From positions 1 through 21,677 of the forward strand of contig DBWP01000008.1 in assembly GCA_002309075.1 (NCBI GenBank): DNA of 21,677 bases. The letters run 5' to 3'. Shown here in pieces: positions 1-8,714 of the stretch (the stretch's first letter is position 1; every line of letters begins with the position of its first letter). Both the position numbers and the translations under genes were made by a program. The notes beneath the pieces were generated by a model. That model worked only from the letters and a program-made list of their open reading frames with translations. It was not told the origin of the DNA and did not search any database. The stretch comes from Candidatus Saccharibacteria bacterium UBA1235. GTDB taxonomy: Bacteria > Patescibacteriota > Saccharimonadia > Saccharimonadales > Saccharimonadaceae.

Positions 1-377
1 CAAGTATAACCGCCAGCTTTTGAGGCGAGATTTGGAATCGTATTATTTTCTGAAGAAGTTAAATTCGTATTCGCTACATTCATCACGAGGTTGTAACCAA
101 ACTCGTTGCTGGTCGCAACGCTAACCACCACATTTTTCTCATTAAACCCGGCAGAAGAAAGGGAGCTTGGCGCGACATTCATAGAAGTAGAACTTCCCAT
201 AGCCGTACCATCAGAATTGAAAAGCTTCACCTCGAGGATTTCGCCTTCTGGGATCGTGATAGAAAAATTGTAGTCCGCTGCTGAAACCTTAGTAGAGCCA
301 AAAATCGCAACCATTACCCCCATACCTGTTACAAGGGTGATTGCGAGTACGATGACCTGCTTAAGAAGCTTTTGCAT
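1..377 (-). CDS. secreted/surface protein, N-terminal part (cut by window edge)
   Basis: The first 125 codons are visible, starting at ATG 377-375 and running off the left edge. Residues 1-35 form a signal peptide: a basic start (MQKLLKQ), a hydrophobic core (VIVLAITLVTGMGVMVAIF) and a likely cleavage site VSA|AD. The mature part is rich in Ser, Asn, Thr and Val and low in charge, as in extracellular beta-rich surface proteins; I recognise no family. A ribosome binding site (AGGAAGG) lies 4 nt before the ATG. The gene has its own extended -10 promoter at 416-421 and follows the gyrA terminator, so it is a separate transcription unit. Function unknown; the C-terminal part, possibly carrying an anchor, is outside the window. 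Confidence 0.75.
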   Translation of the reverse strand, partial: MQKLLKQVIVLAITLVTGMGVMVAIFGSTKVSAADYNFSITIPEGEILEVKLFNSDGTAMGSSTSMNVAPSSLSSAGFNEKNVVVSVATSNEFGYNLVMNVANTNLTSSENNTIPNLASKAGGYT

Positions 378-412
378 AATATCCTTCCTAAGCCAAGAAT
401 AAATCCACTACT

Positions 413-424
413 TCCATTATAGCA
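413..424 (-). promoter_or_regulatory. extended -10 promoter of the secreted-protein gene
   Basis: On the minus strand TGCTATAAT: a perfect -10 box (416-421) with the TGn extension (422-424). No good -35 box is seen 17 bp upstream (TAGTTT). The predicted start near 409 gives a leader of about 32 nt. Confidence 0.6.
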
Positions 425-445
425 CAAGCGGAATAAAAAACTAAC

Positions 446-471
446 AAAAAGCCGCTTTTTAGCGGCTTTTT
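446..471 (-). terminator. intrinsic terminator of gyrA
   Basis: Stem AGCCGCT/AGCGGCT (450-456 with 461-467), loop of four T on the plus strand, extended by A/T pairs to 446-471. Read leftward it follows the gyrA stop by about 15 nt and ends in a T tract. It could also act on the plus strand. Confidence 0.85.
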
Positions 472-484
472 TCATCATACTTTA

Positions 485-2968
485 TTATTTTTCAGCTTTT
501 CCCTCTTCGGCGGATTCTTCTGGAAGAACGATGCCGATAGAAGCAACTGTATCGTTATCGTTGAGGCGCATGATGCGAACACCTTGAGTAGCGCGACCCA
601 ATGTCGGAATTTCTTTCATCGCGACACGGATAGCCTGACCCTTCGTTGACATCATAATAACTTCTTTTGCAAGAGGATCTAATGTATGGACGGCTACGAT
701 TGGGCCGGTCTTTTCGGTTACGGCGGCCACCTTAATTCCGACTCCACCTCGTTTATGCGGCGGGAAGTTAGAAACAAGACAAGCTTTTCCATAACCATTT
801 GCTGAAACGGCGATTAGTTTTTGGTCTGGATCAGTGATGACATCCATACCGACGATTTCATCTTTCGGGCGGAGTCTCATACCACGGACACCCATCGCGG
901 CACGGCCCATAGCACGAACTTCTTTCTCGTTAAATCTAGTGGCTTGGCCAGCTGAAGTGGAAATCACGATATCGTTTTCGCCGGTGGTCTCTTTAACCCA
1001 TTTAAGTTCATCTCCAGTATCCAGTTTAATAGCAATTAAACCGTTTGAGCGGACATTAAAGAAATCTTTAATTGCGGATTTTTTAATCGTTCCCTTCTTA
1101 GTCGCCATAAAGAGGAAGCCATTTTCGCTAGTATTACTCTGTTTGATAATAGCAGTGATTTTCTCTTCTGGGTGCATATTTAGCATATTTACAGCAGCCG
1201 TTCCTTTAGCGCTGAGAGAAGCTTGTGGAACTTCGTACGCTTTCATGCGGAAGAGGCGACCCTGGTTCGTGAAGAATAATAGATAATCATGAGAATTTGC
1301 AGTCAAAATCTGCGCGATAACATCTTCTTCCTTCGTGGTTATGCCGCGCTTACCCTTACCGCCGCGATTTTGTTTTCTGAAATCGTTTTGAGGGACGCGC
1401 TTCATGTAATTTTCGGAAGTAAGAAGAATGACGCTTTCTTCTTCAGGAATAAGCTCCTCTTCAGAGAACTTACCAACTTCGTGATTAATGATCTTCGAGC
1501 GGCGAGGGTCATCGTATTTTTCTTTAATAGCGATAAGCTCTTCTTTTACAACACGGAGAACTTCCTTTTCGTCAGCAAGGATTGCCTCGAGTTTCTTAAT
1601 GAGTTCGTGAAGCTGTTTTAATTCGTCTTCGATTTTATCGCGTTCGAGGCCTTGGAGACGGCGAAGTTGCATTTGAAGAATAGCGTTAGCCTGGATTTCG
1701 GAAAGACCGAACTTCTTCATGAGCTGCTTGTCCGCGTCATCATAAGCGGCGCGAATAGTCTTAATAACTTCATCGATGTTATCAAGGGCAATCTTTAAAC
1801 CTTCCAAGATATGTGCGCGCTCTTTAGCCTTTCTAAGGTCGAATTCCGTGCGACGGCGAATAACTTTTTGACGATGTTTAATAAATTCAGCTAAAATCTC
1901 TTTGAGACCGAGGATTCGCGGCTGAATGCCATCAATAAGCGCCAACATATTATAATGGAAAGAGGTCTGGAGTGGCGTAAGTTTATAGAGTTGATTTAGA
2001 ATCTTCTTCGGATAAGCGTCTTTCTTAAGCTCTACAACTACGCGAATCTTACCACGAGCTGATTCGTCACGCGCATCTGCAATATGATCTAGCTTCTTAG
2101 CAAGTACAAGATCGCGAACTTTTTCGATAAAATCCTCTTTGCTCATGCCGTAAGGAACTTCCGTAATTACGATATTATAGCGGCCATTTTTACGCTCTTC
2201 AATATTGGCGACGGCTCGAATTACGACCGAGCCTTTACCAGTCGCGTAAGCCTGTTTCATTGGGGCACCACCGTAGACTTCGGCTCCGGTTGGGAAATCT
2301 GGGCCCTTAACATATTTCATTAACTCTTCGAGAGTGATATCTGGGTTATCGATTTGCGCAACCGTAGCGTCAACAAGTTCGCCAAGGTTATGTGGCGGGA
2401 TGTTGGTTGCCATACCGACAGCAATACCCATTTGGCCATTTAAAAGAATATTCGGTACAGCTGACGGCAAAACTGATGGCTCTTTTTCAGTACCATCGAA
2501 GTTATCACGAAAATCAACAGTTTCCTTCTCGATGTCAGCAAGAAGTTCGGCACCTACTTTATCAAGACGAGCCTCAGTATAACGTGAAGCTGCAGCCTCA
2601 TCGCCATCCATTGAGCCGAAGTTACCTTGACCTTCAACGAGCGTATAACGCATCTTCCAAGGCTGTGCAAGATTTACCATAGCTTCGTAAATTGAAGAAT
2701 CGCCGTGTGGGTGATATTTACCCATAACTTCACCGACGATACGAGCGGACTTTACGGTCGCATGTGGAGCCTTCCAGCCATTTTTATTCATTGCATATAA
2801 TATACGGCGGTTAACCGGCTTCAAACCATCTCGAACATCTGGAAGCGCACGATCAACGATGACCGAAAGTGAATAGCGAAGGAAATAATCCTCCATCGTA
2901 TTCTCAACAGTGCGGAGTTCAATACCTGGTTCTTCGATAATTTCTGGTTTTTTGTTCTCTTCTTCCAT
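485..2968 (-). CDS. gyrA: DNA gyrase subunit A
   Basis: GyrA (827 aa) is the breakage-reunion subunit of DNA gyrase, which introduces negative supercoils as an A2B2 complex with GyrB. The catalytic Tyr is Y130 in SRYTEARL. The quinolone-resistance region (GKYHPHGDSSIYEAM, about 84-98) keeps Ser91 and has Glu95 where E. coli has Asp87, a normal variant in other phyla. The GyrA box QNRGGKG (533-539) marks it as gyrase rather than topoisomerase IV; the following beta-pinwheel carries the usual repeated blades. Start ATG 2968 has AAGGAGG 5 nt upstream. It lies 9 nt downstream of gyrB and shares its promoter. Length is normal. Confidence 0.98.
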   Translation of the reverse strand: MEEENKKPEIIEEPGIELRTVENTMEDYFLRYSLSVIVDRALPDVRDGLKPVNRRILYAMNKNGWKAPHATVKSARIVGEVMGKYHPHGDSSIYEAMVNLAQPWKMRYTLVEGQGNFGSMDGDEAAASRYTEARLDKVGAELLADIEKETVDFRDNFDGTEKEPSVLPSAVPNILLNGQMGIAVGMATNIPPHNLGELVDATVAQIDNPDITLEELMKYVKGPDFPTGAEVYGGAPMKQAYATGKGSVVIRAVANIEERKNGRYNIVITEVPYGMSKEDFIEKVRDLVLAKKLDHIADARDESARGKIRVVVELKKDAYPKKILNQLYKLTPLQTSFHYNMLALIDGIQPRILGLKEILAEFIKHRQKVIRRRTEFDLRKAKERAHILEGLKIALDNIDEVIKTIRAAYDDADKQLMKKFGLSEIQANAILQMQLRRLQGLERDKIEDELKQLHELIKKLEAILADEKEVLRVVKEELIAIKEKYDDPRRSKIINHEVGKFSEEELIPEEESVILLTSENYMKRVPQNDFRKQNRGGKGKRGITTKEEDVIAQILTANSHDYLLFFTNQGRLFRMKAYEVPQASLSAKGTAAVNMLNMHPEEKITAIIKQSNTSENGFLFMATKKGTIKKSAIKDFFNVRSNGLIAIKLDTGDELKWVKETTGENDIVISTSAGQATRFNEKEVRAMGRAAMGVRGMRLRPKDEIVGMDVITDPDQKLIAVSANGYGKACLVSNFPPHKRGGVGIKVAAVTEKTGPIVAVHTLDPLAKEVIMMSTKGQAIRVAMKEIPTLGRATQGVRIMRLNDNDTVASIGIVLPEESAEEGKAEK

Positions 2969-2977
2969 AGTTCCTCC

Positions 2978-4960
2978 TTAAAAGTCCAAGTCATCAAGGT
3001 CGACGGAAGCCGCTCTTGCCTGAATAAAGTTTTTACGAAGCTCAGCTTGATCACCCATAAGTTTGCTGAAGATGGTGTCTGCCTTTTCAGCATCCTCAAT
3101 ATTAACGCGAATCAAGATACGATTTTCTGGATTCATAGTGGTTTCCCAAAGCTGTGCAGCATCCATTTCGCCAAGACCCTTAAATCGCTGCTGAGCAGTG
3201 TAGCCTGCTTGTTTGAAGCGTTCTGCCTCAGGGTCGATATTTGTACCAGCAGCTTTTCTCTCTTCGATTTTCTTTGTGAGAGTTTCTTCAAGAGCTTGTT
3301 CGTCATAAATATAGTCAATTTTGCGACCGTTCCCAGTTCCCTTAATGAGACCGAATAGAGGCGGCTTAGCTAGATAAACGTGACCTTCCTTAATGATTTC
3401 TGGCATATAACGGAAGAAGAAAGTAAGAAGTAGGGTTGAAATATGGGAACCATCAACATCGGCATCGGTCATGAATACAATCTTATGATAGCGAAGACCG
3501 TCGATGTTAAATTGATCACCAATACCAACACCAAGACCCTTAATAAGCGAGACTAACTCAGCATTAGCAAGCATCTTATCAAGACGAGCACGTTCGGTGT
3601 TTAGAACTTTACCTCGAAGTGGCAAAATAGCCTGAATACGAGAGTCACGACCCTCCTTAGCGGAACCTGCTGCAGAGTTACCCTCTACGATAAAGAGTTC
3701 GCATTCTTCGGCATTCCTAGAGGAACAGTCAGCCAACTTTGACGGAAGATTCAGTCCTTCAAAGGCACCCTTTCGGATAACATTATCACGAGCAGCACGA
3801 GCAGCTTTTCTTGCTCTTGCGGCGAGAGTTGCTTTGCCAACAATTTTCTTAGCGATTTGAGGATTCTCTTCAAGATAATAACCGAAATATTCGGTCATTA
3901 TTTTGTCTACGATACCACGAACTTCTGGGTTACCGAGTTTGTTTTTAGTCTGGCCTTCAAACTGAGGGTCTGGAAGTTTTACTAAGATAACTGCGGTAAG
4001 ACCTTCTTTAATGTCATCGCCGGTTAGATTATCTTCTTTCTCTTTCAAAAGACCTGTTTTTCTTGCATAATCATTAATTGTACGGTTAAGACCAGTACGA
4101 AAACCGACTACATGCATACCACCATCAGGGGTTAAAACATTGTTTGCGAACGGTTTCATGGTTTCTGCAAAGGTGTCATTGTATTGAAGGGCGATTTCTA
4201 CGCCAACTTCGCCTGTTTGTTTATCAACATAGAAAATATCATCGGAAAGTAATTCTTTGCCTTGATTAAGACGCTTTACATAACTCTTAATACCACCTTC
4301 AAAATAGAAAGATTCTTCGTTGCCAGTACGTTCATCCCTGACAGTGATTAGAATTCCCTTCGTTAGATAAGCTTGGTGACGGGCATAATTGGAAACCCAG
4401 TCGTAATCAAAAGTGGTTGTTTCTTTAAAAATAGTCGGGTCTGGATAGAAAGTAATAGAGGTACCGTGTTCGCGCGGCGAGCCTTTCGTAACTTTTAGGC
4501 TCATCGTCGGCTTACCGACGTCAAATTCAATATGATTCGTGTTCCCGTCTCTGTAGACTTCGGCTACCATATGGGTCGAAAGTGCGTTTACGACCGAAGA
4601 ACCTACGCCGTGAAGACCAGAAGAAACTTTATAGCCGCCATCACCAAACTTACCGCCAGCATGGAGTACCGTAAGAACGGTTTCTAGAGTAGATTTACCA
4701 GTTTTAGGGTGAATATCAACAGGGATACCGCGACCATTATCGTCTACGCGCACACCACCATCTTTTAAGATAGTAATCTCAATTTTATTAGCAAATCCAG
4801 CAATAGCCTCATCGATGGAGTTATCTGCAATTTCTTTAATTAAATGATGGAGACCGTCATATCCGGTGGAACCGATATACATACCAGGCCTTAAACGGAC
4901 TGGTTCTAGACCTTCCAGAACGCGAATCTCAGACGAATCATAGGCTTCTTTTGCGGCCAT
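2978..4960 (-). CDS. gyrB: DNA gyrase subunit B
   Basis: GyrB (660 aa) is the ATPase subunit of DNA gyrase. The GHKL ATPase domain shows EIADNSIDEA (43-52; catalytic Glu43, Mg-binding Asn47), DNGRGIP (74-80) and GLHGVG (115-120). The TOPRIM domain shows EGNSAAGSAKEGRD (426-439) and DADVDG (499-504), and the C-terminal tail interacts with GyrA. I place the start at ATG 4960 (MAAKEAYD) with GAGG 8 nt upstream. A longer GTG reading from 4999 is excluded because that codon lies inside the promoter -10 region, upstream of the predicted transcription start (about 4984). It is the first gene of the gyrB-gyrA operon. No 165-aa insert of the E. coli type is present. Confidence 0.97.
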   Translation of the reverse strand: MAAKEAYDSSEIRVLEGLEPVRLRPGMYIGSTGYDGLHHLIKEIADNSIDEAIAGFANKIEITILKDGGVRVDDNGRGIPVDIHPKTGKSTLETVLTVLHAGGKFGDGGYKVSSGLHGVGSSVVNALSTHMVAEVYRDGNTNHIEFDVGKPTMSLKVTKGSPREHGTSITFYPDPTIFKETTTFDYDWVSNYARHQAYLTKGILITVRDERTGNEESFYFEGGIKSYVKRLNQGKELLSDDIFYVDKQTGEVGVEIALQYNDTFAETMKPFANNVLTPDGGMHVVGFRTGLNRTINDYARKTGLLKEKEDNLTGDDIKEGLTAVILVKLPDPQFEGQTKNKLGNPEVRGIVDKIMTEYFGYYLEENPQIAKKIVGKATLAARARKAARAARDNVIRKGAFEGLNLPSKLADCSSRNAEECELFIVEGNSAAGSAKEGRDSRIQAILPLRGKVLNTERARLDKMLANAELVSLIKGLGVGIGDQFNIDGLRYHKIVFMTDADVDGSHISTLLLTFFFRYMPEIIKEGHVYLAKPPLFGLIKGTGNGRKIDYIYDEQALEETLTKKIEERKAAGTNIDPEAERFKQAGYTAQQRFKGLGEMDAAQLWETTMNPENRILIRVNIEDAEKADTIFSKLMGDQAELRKNFIQARAASVDLDDLDF

Positions 4961-4990
4961 TTCAATACCTCTTCTTAAATGTACCACTCT

Positions 4991-5019
4991 AGTATACACC
5001 TTAAATTAGCAAAAATCAA
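4991..5019 (-). promoter_or_regulatory. gyrBA promoter
   Basis: TTGATT (5014-5019), 17-bp spacer, TATACT (4991-4996) on the minus strand. The -35 box overlaps the TGA stop (5016-5018) of the upstream ATPase gene. Predicted leader is about 24 nt and contains the gyrB ribosome binding site. Confidence 0.75.
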
Positions 5020-7550
5020 GCCTGTTTGTTTAGCCAACCGTCTAGGAACCCAGATTTTGTAGTTTCGTTGCTCGTAGGGGCCTCTACGTGCGTTTCAGAA
5101 GGTTTTTGGGTCGCCCAACGCGCGTTAATTTCTTTTTCCACTTCTGCGCGCGTTTTAGCATATCTAGTGGCAGAATAAACCTTAAGAGATTCCATGAGTT
5201 CATTATTCGGCTTGCCCATCGGAGCTGGCAGGTTAATAGTGAAAGCGCTAGATGGCATACCAAACATCATCACCTTAGCAACAGCAGCGTGGTTAGGGGT
5301 TTTAGTTAGATCTTCAGCCGTAAAAGTAGGGGTAAAGGCTTTAACCATTAGATCAGCATCTGTTACGCCAACGCGGCCGCAGATAATCGTACCGACGTTA
5401 CCAAGGAGCGCTTCTCTAATTTTATCGGTAAGCTGCGTCATAAATTGGTTCGCAACGATTAGATTTAGACGATATTTGCGCGCTTCAGAGAGAATGGACT
5501 CAAAACTATCTGTTGCGAAGTTCTGGAACTCATCTACGTAAAGACAAAAATCCTTACGTTCATCCTCTGGAATATCCTGACGACTCATTGCAGCCTGTTG
5601 GAACTTCATAACAAAGATCATACCGAGAAGATTAGCATTAATATCTCCGAGGCGCCCCTTAGAGAGGTTAACGAGGAAAATTTTCTTATTATCCATGATT
5701 TCGCGGATATTGAAGCCGGACTTAACCTGGCCTAAGGTGTTTCTCATAATAGTATTAGAGAGGAATGGTCCCCATTTAGAAGCGAACCAAGTAATAACTT
5801 CGCCCGCATCGGACGATTTCTGAGAGGCTGGGAACTCTTTAGTCCAATAATCATAGACGGCCTTATCTGTAACGTACTTTAGTTTAGACTTTACGAATTC
5901 TGGATCCGTAAAACATTGTGGTATATCAATAAATGTAGCGCCTTTAGGGTCAGACATTAAAAGAAGTGCAGCGTTCCTAAACATATGCTGACCTCGCGGA
6001 CCAAAGAAACCTTGGTTTGACGGGTCAAACAGAGACTGAAGCATAGAAATTCCCTCTTGGACGATAAAATCTTTTTGGTCCTCTGAGGTATACTCAAACA
6101 TATTCATACCGACCGGATGTTCAATATCGGCTGGGTCGAAATAAATAATATCGTCAATCCTCTCCTCTGGAACGCGTTTTAATAGCGCCTCAACGGCATC
6201 GCCATGAGGATCAATAAAAGCAAAACCGCGTCCATCGCACATATCCTGGAAGGCAATATTCTCGAGGAAAACAGATTTACCCATACCCGTTTGACCAATC
6301 ACATACATGTGGCGGCGGCGGTCGTCATCTGAAAGATAGATAGGCTTTTCGTTGCCTCTAAATTCATTTGTCCCTAGGAAAACCCCACTATCAACCAGCC
6401 GGGCCGGACCATCAACCTGTTTAACCAATTGGCGCTCGACTTGAGAGTTAGGGATCGCGTTCTGGTCTGGGAGGTGAAAAATACTAGCAAGTTCAACGCT
6501 GTTTAAAATATTTGTTCGGACTTTCAAGGGGAAAAATCGAAAAGTATAGTCGACAACAAGCTTTTTTGGATTTTTAAACATATTAACTTTAAAACCGTTA
6601 AGTTCTGGGGAGTTGAACTGAGAAAAAGCACTGACGATGCCCCCTAAAATCGCGTCTGAGCGAGGCTTAGTATCAGAGCTGGCTACTATTCGGATTAGGG
6701 TCTCAAAGCCCGGGTAGCGGATTTTATTAGCGATAGCGGCGATTTCGTCCTGCTTGACACTCGATATTTGCGTAGTCGTCTCTGATTTTCCATGATCTTC
6801 TGGAACCTCAAAAGGTGCTTTTAAGATATCTAATGCAATTCGCCCAGCGCTAGCTCCGCCAGTTTTAACTTTTTTACCTTTACTAATATTTTCGATATAT
6901 TCTTTAGCTGGCGCAAACCAGTTTTTTTGTGCAGGGCGAAACAAAATTTGTACAGTAGCCCCTTCATTTTTACCCACCGCGGATAGCGCGTTTAAAATCG
7001 CCATCGAAGCATCGCGACGACTATCCTCGTAAGTCGAAATCGGAAGATAAAATTCTTTGTTTAGGGTTAGCTCTGCGCCCGCAACAGATTCAAGACTGCC
7101 ATTAGGCTCGAAAATATTTTCTTCCCTTTTTTCCTCTATACGAGCAGTTGGGTAGGCGGACTGAATCGATTGTTTAACCGTCTCTTTAAGAGAACTTGGA
7201 ACAATAGCATAATATCTGATAAAACCGTCTTTGGCCGTAATCTCGAAAGAAAAATGGCGTTGGCCATAGAGTTGGGTTTTAAAGCCTTTAGCTACCGTCG
7301 AGGCGAGAATAGAGTAAATTACCTGGGCTTTAGAGATTGTTTCGTTGGCAATATCGCGCTGGTCACGACCGCCCGCCTCAATATCATCCGTCGACGGGGG
7401 TAGGTGGATTAGTAATGGCGTCATTTTCAGGCCACGTTCGTATTTTTTGGCTTTGCGCAACTTCGATATCCTCGAAGCCAAGATTACAGAGGCAGCCAAA
7501 ATCACTGCCATAAGAACTATCAAAATTATTGCCCACGACGAGATATTCAT
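5016..7550 (-). CDS. membrane-anchored type IV secretion / HerA-FtsK-like DNA-translocating ATPase
   Basis: The 844-aa protein has one N-terminal membrane helix (about residues 5-26) and a basic stretch after it, so the rest is probably cytosolic. Residues about 30-380 form a region I cannot assign. The C-terminal half is a RecA-like motor: Walker A GQTGMGKS (419-426), DPHGD (447-451), Walker B CLYVDEFQ (Asp673, Glu674) and a later VANQF segment. This pattern fits the VirD4/TraD/HerA superfamily, often annotated in patescibacteria as type IV secretory conjugative DNA transfer proteins. It probably pumps DNA or protein at the membrane; substrate unknown. Start ATG 7550 is chosen because it overlaps the upstream stop as ATGA, which implies translational coupling; a TTG three codons earlier is less likely. 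No other secretion genes are in the window. Confidence 0.8.
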   Translation of the reverse strand: MNISSWAIILIVLMAVILAASVILASRISKLRKAKKYERGLKMTPLLIHLPPSTDDIEAGGRDQRDIANETISKAQVIYSILASTVAKGFKTQLYGQRHFSFEITAKDGFIRYYAIVPSSLKETVKQSIQSAYPTARIEEKREENIFEPNGSLESVAGAELTLNKEFYLPISTYEDSRRDASMAILNALSAVGKNEGATVQILFRPAQKNWFAPAKEYIENISKGKKVKTGGASAGRIALDILKAPFEVPEDHGKSETTTQISSVKQDEIAAIANKIRYPGFETLIRIVASSDTKPRSDAILGGIVSAFSQFNSPELNGFKVNMFKNPKKLVVDYTFRFFPLKVRTNILNSVELASIFHLPDQNAIPNSQVERQLVKQVDGPARLVDSGVFLGTNEFRGNEKPIYLSDDDRRRHMYVIGQTGMGKSVFLENIAFQDMCDGRGFAFIDPHGDAVEALLKRVPEERIDDIIYFDPADIEHPVGMNMFEYTSEDQKDFIVQEGISMLQSLFDPSNQGFFGPRGQHMFRNAALLLMSDPKGATFIDIPQCFTDPEFVKSKLKYVTDKAVYDYWTKEFPASQKSSDAGEVITWFASKWGPFLSNTIMRNTLGQVKSGFNIREIMDNKKIFLVNLSKGRLGDINANLLGMIFVMKFQQAAMSRQDIPEDERKDFCLYVDEFQNFATDSFESILSEARKYRLNLIVANQFMTQLTDKIREALLGNVGTIICGRVGVTDADLMVKAFTPTFTAEDLTKTPNHAAVAKVMMFGMPSSAFTINLPAPMGKPNNELMESLKVYSATRYAKTRAEVEKEINARWATQKPSETHVEAPTSNETTKSGFLDGWLNKQA

Positions 7551-7957
7551 GCTGCCCAATTCCCTCTCGCGACCTCTGACATTTCGCCTTCGCCACGGAT
7601 TTCGTTGTAAAATTTACATATATTACCAGTTTGAGTGAGTTCATTTTCGGCGCGATCTATTTCTTTCTCGAGATCTTCGTTAAAATGATTCCCGACAAGT
7701 ACCTGTAGGCCCTTTACCTCTGCAGAGGTTTTTTCTGGGCTAGAAACAGGGGTATTTTCAGCCCCCGGCGCAGGAGCAAGTTCGACAATCTGAGCTAAAC
7801 TCTCTATTTTTTCTTCTTGATTCTGATTGGCGCTCTCTTCGTTAGAAGTCAAAATTTTATTACCGAGATCTCTGGAATTGCGCTCTGGCGCCGCCCAGTT
7901 CTCTGAGTTAAGATTATCTCTAGGATCTTCAAAATGTTGTTTTTCGCCATAATCCAT
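7547..7957 (-). CDS. acidic hypothetical protein coupled to the secretion ATPase
   Basis: A 136-aa soluble, hydrophilic protein rich in Glu, Asn and Gln. Residues 1-80 look disordered (repeated Asn/Glu/Ser and a Pro-Ala segment); residues about 83-120 could form helices. No signal peptide, membrane helix or recognised domain. Its TGA stop overlaps the ATPase start (ATGA), so the two are co-translated and it may be an accessory or regulatory partner; this is inference from context. An extended -10 (TGATAAAAT) ends exactly 7 nt before the ATG, predicting a leaderless mRNA with no ribosome binding site. Confidence 0.65.
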   Translation of the reverse strand: MDYGEKQHFEDPRDNLNSENWAAPERNSRDLGNKILTSNEESANQNQEEKIESLAQIVELAPAPGAENTPVSSPEKTSAEVKGLQVLVGNHFNEDLEKEIDRAENELTQTGNICKFYNEIRGEGEMSEVARGNWAA

Positions 7958-7963
7958 ATGCTT

Positions 7964-7993
7964 ATTTTATCACATTTTAGATTCTTTTGTACA
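7964..7993 (-). promoter_or_regulatory. promoter giving a leaderless mRNA for the acidic protein
   Basis: TGATAAAAT (-10 at 7964-7969, extension 7970-7972), with TGTACA 18 bp upstream (7988-7993) inside the end of the membrane-protein gene. The predicted start coincides with the A of ATG 7957. Confidence 0.5.
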
Positions 7994-8330
7994 CTAAAAA
8001 TTCCGCTAAAGATAAGAATAAAATAATCAGCGCGATAGTCCAAACGTTAATAGCGCCGAAAGATCTGGCCATTAGCATCATAATCGGGCCAAAGGCAAGT
8101 ACGGCAGAATAGAGATATTCTTTTTTGTTTAAAGATTTTTTCTTGGTTCCAAGATAAAAAAACACCTGCATAGCAAGTGAAATGATACTAAAAGTGAATA
8201 CGTAAAGTGTTGTAAAAAATACTAAAACACCGATAGGACCGACTTCTGTCGGAGAGGTTACATTTAGCATCAAGATTAAAGCTGCGAGTCCGATGATGCT
8301 AGTAGTAGTAATTAAGCGGTTATGCTTCAT
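7977..8330 (-). CDS. small integral membrane protein, four helices
   Basis: A 117-aa very hydrophobic protein. Predicted membrane helices lie at about 6-24, 31-60 (long), 72-90 and 93-113, with a basic loop KKKSLNKK at 63-70 that should face the cytosol. I recognise no family. It is upstream of and same-strand with the acidic protein/ATPase pair, which fits a role at the same membrane site, but that is only context. The ATG at 8330 sits 7 nt after a perfect TATAAT, so the mRNA is probably leaderless; no ribosome binding site is visible. Confidence 0.65.
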   Translation of the reverse strand: MKHNRLITTTSIIGLAALILMLNVTSPTEVGPIGVLVFFTTLYVFTFSIISLAMQVFFYLGTKKKSLNKKEYLYSAVLAFGPIMMLMARSFGAINVWTIALIILFLSLAEFLVYKRI

Positions 8331-8336
8331 TTTTCG

Positions 8337-8365
8337 ATTATAGCATATTTGTTTAAAACCCCCAA
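8337..8365 (-). promoter_or_regulatory. promoter giving a leaderless mRNA for the membrane protein
   Basis: TGCTATAAT (-10 at 8337-8342, extension 8343-8345), with TTGGGG 17 bp upstream (8360-8365). The start predicted 7 nt after the -10 is the A of ATG 8330. Confidence 0.6.
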
Positions 8366-8379
8366 GATTTTATTATGGG

Positions 8380-8708
8380 AGAAAGCGTGGGGTTATCTGG
8401 CCACTTTAAATTTAACTATTCGCCACAACCCCTGCGCTTCTTCCGTTTTGACCGCTTCACGCTAGGTGAAGCATTGATCCTTATTGGCAATTCTTTCGTT
8501 CTTTTTTGTTTTTTTGAATGTACTAACGAGAGATTTTCCAATGCGCTCGACGCATTTAGCGGAGCTCTAGGTAATTCCTAATGGTGTAATTTATGGCTAG
8601 AAATTACCTTTTCGCCCGCTAAATTCTAGGGTGTTTTAATTCTCTTTCTAGCTTTTTTCATAGCCACTCCTTTTTTATTTTTTCGTTTTTGTTTTAGTCA
8701 TCTCGACT
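8380..8708 (-). ncRNA. candidate structured RNA or leader, unidentified
   Basis: Downstream of a good promoter (8715-8743) there is no long ORF on the transcribed strand, but at least four hairpins in about 330 nt: 8570-8608 (11 bp, one G-U), 8540-8556 (AATGCG/CGCATT), 8454-8472 (GCTTCAC/GTGAAGC, 7 bp) and 8389-8432 (GGGGTT/AACCCC). The AACCCC arm could instead pair with GGGGGTTTT further down (about 8353-8363), giving two exclusive pairings as in an attenuator. A tiny ORF (8626-8661) lies at its start. It may be a free RNA, a decayed gene, or a long leader of the gene at 8330. The 3' end is a guess. Confidence 0.35.
8626..8661 (-). CDS. possible 11-codon leader peptide MKKARKRIKTP
   Basis: ATG 8661 is preceded by AAAGGAG at 5 nt spacing, the best ribosome binding site in this region, and by its own promoter, yet the frame stops at TAG after 11 codons (5 Lys/Arg-rich residues in a row of basic character). 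A strong hairpin (8570-8608) follows. It could be a leader peptide or the stub of a broken gene; two further in-frame stops follow (TAG) before a basic stretch. Low confidence. Confidence 0.3.
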   Translation of the reverse strand: MKKARKRIKTP

Positions 8709-8714
8709 GTCTTC

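Noticed and set aside
4958..4999. Longer gyrB start (GTG at 4999)
   Set aside because: It overlaps the -10 box and lies upstream of the predicted transcription start; ATG 4960 has the ribosome binding site and the family N terminus.
8420..8480. Possible SRP (4.5S) RNA core because of CGGAAG and AGCGCAG
   Set aside because: The helix around the GGAA loop does not form (AAC opposite GAA) and the symmetric-loop sequences are absent.
8375..8581. Plus-strand ORF of 68 codons
   Set aside because: No ribosome binding site, no recognisable family, and it is antisense to the promoter-driven structured RNA region.
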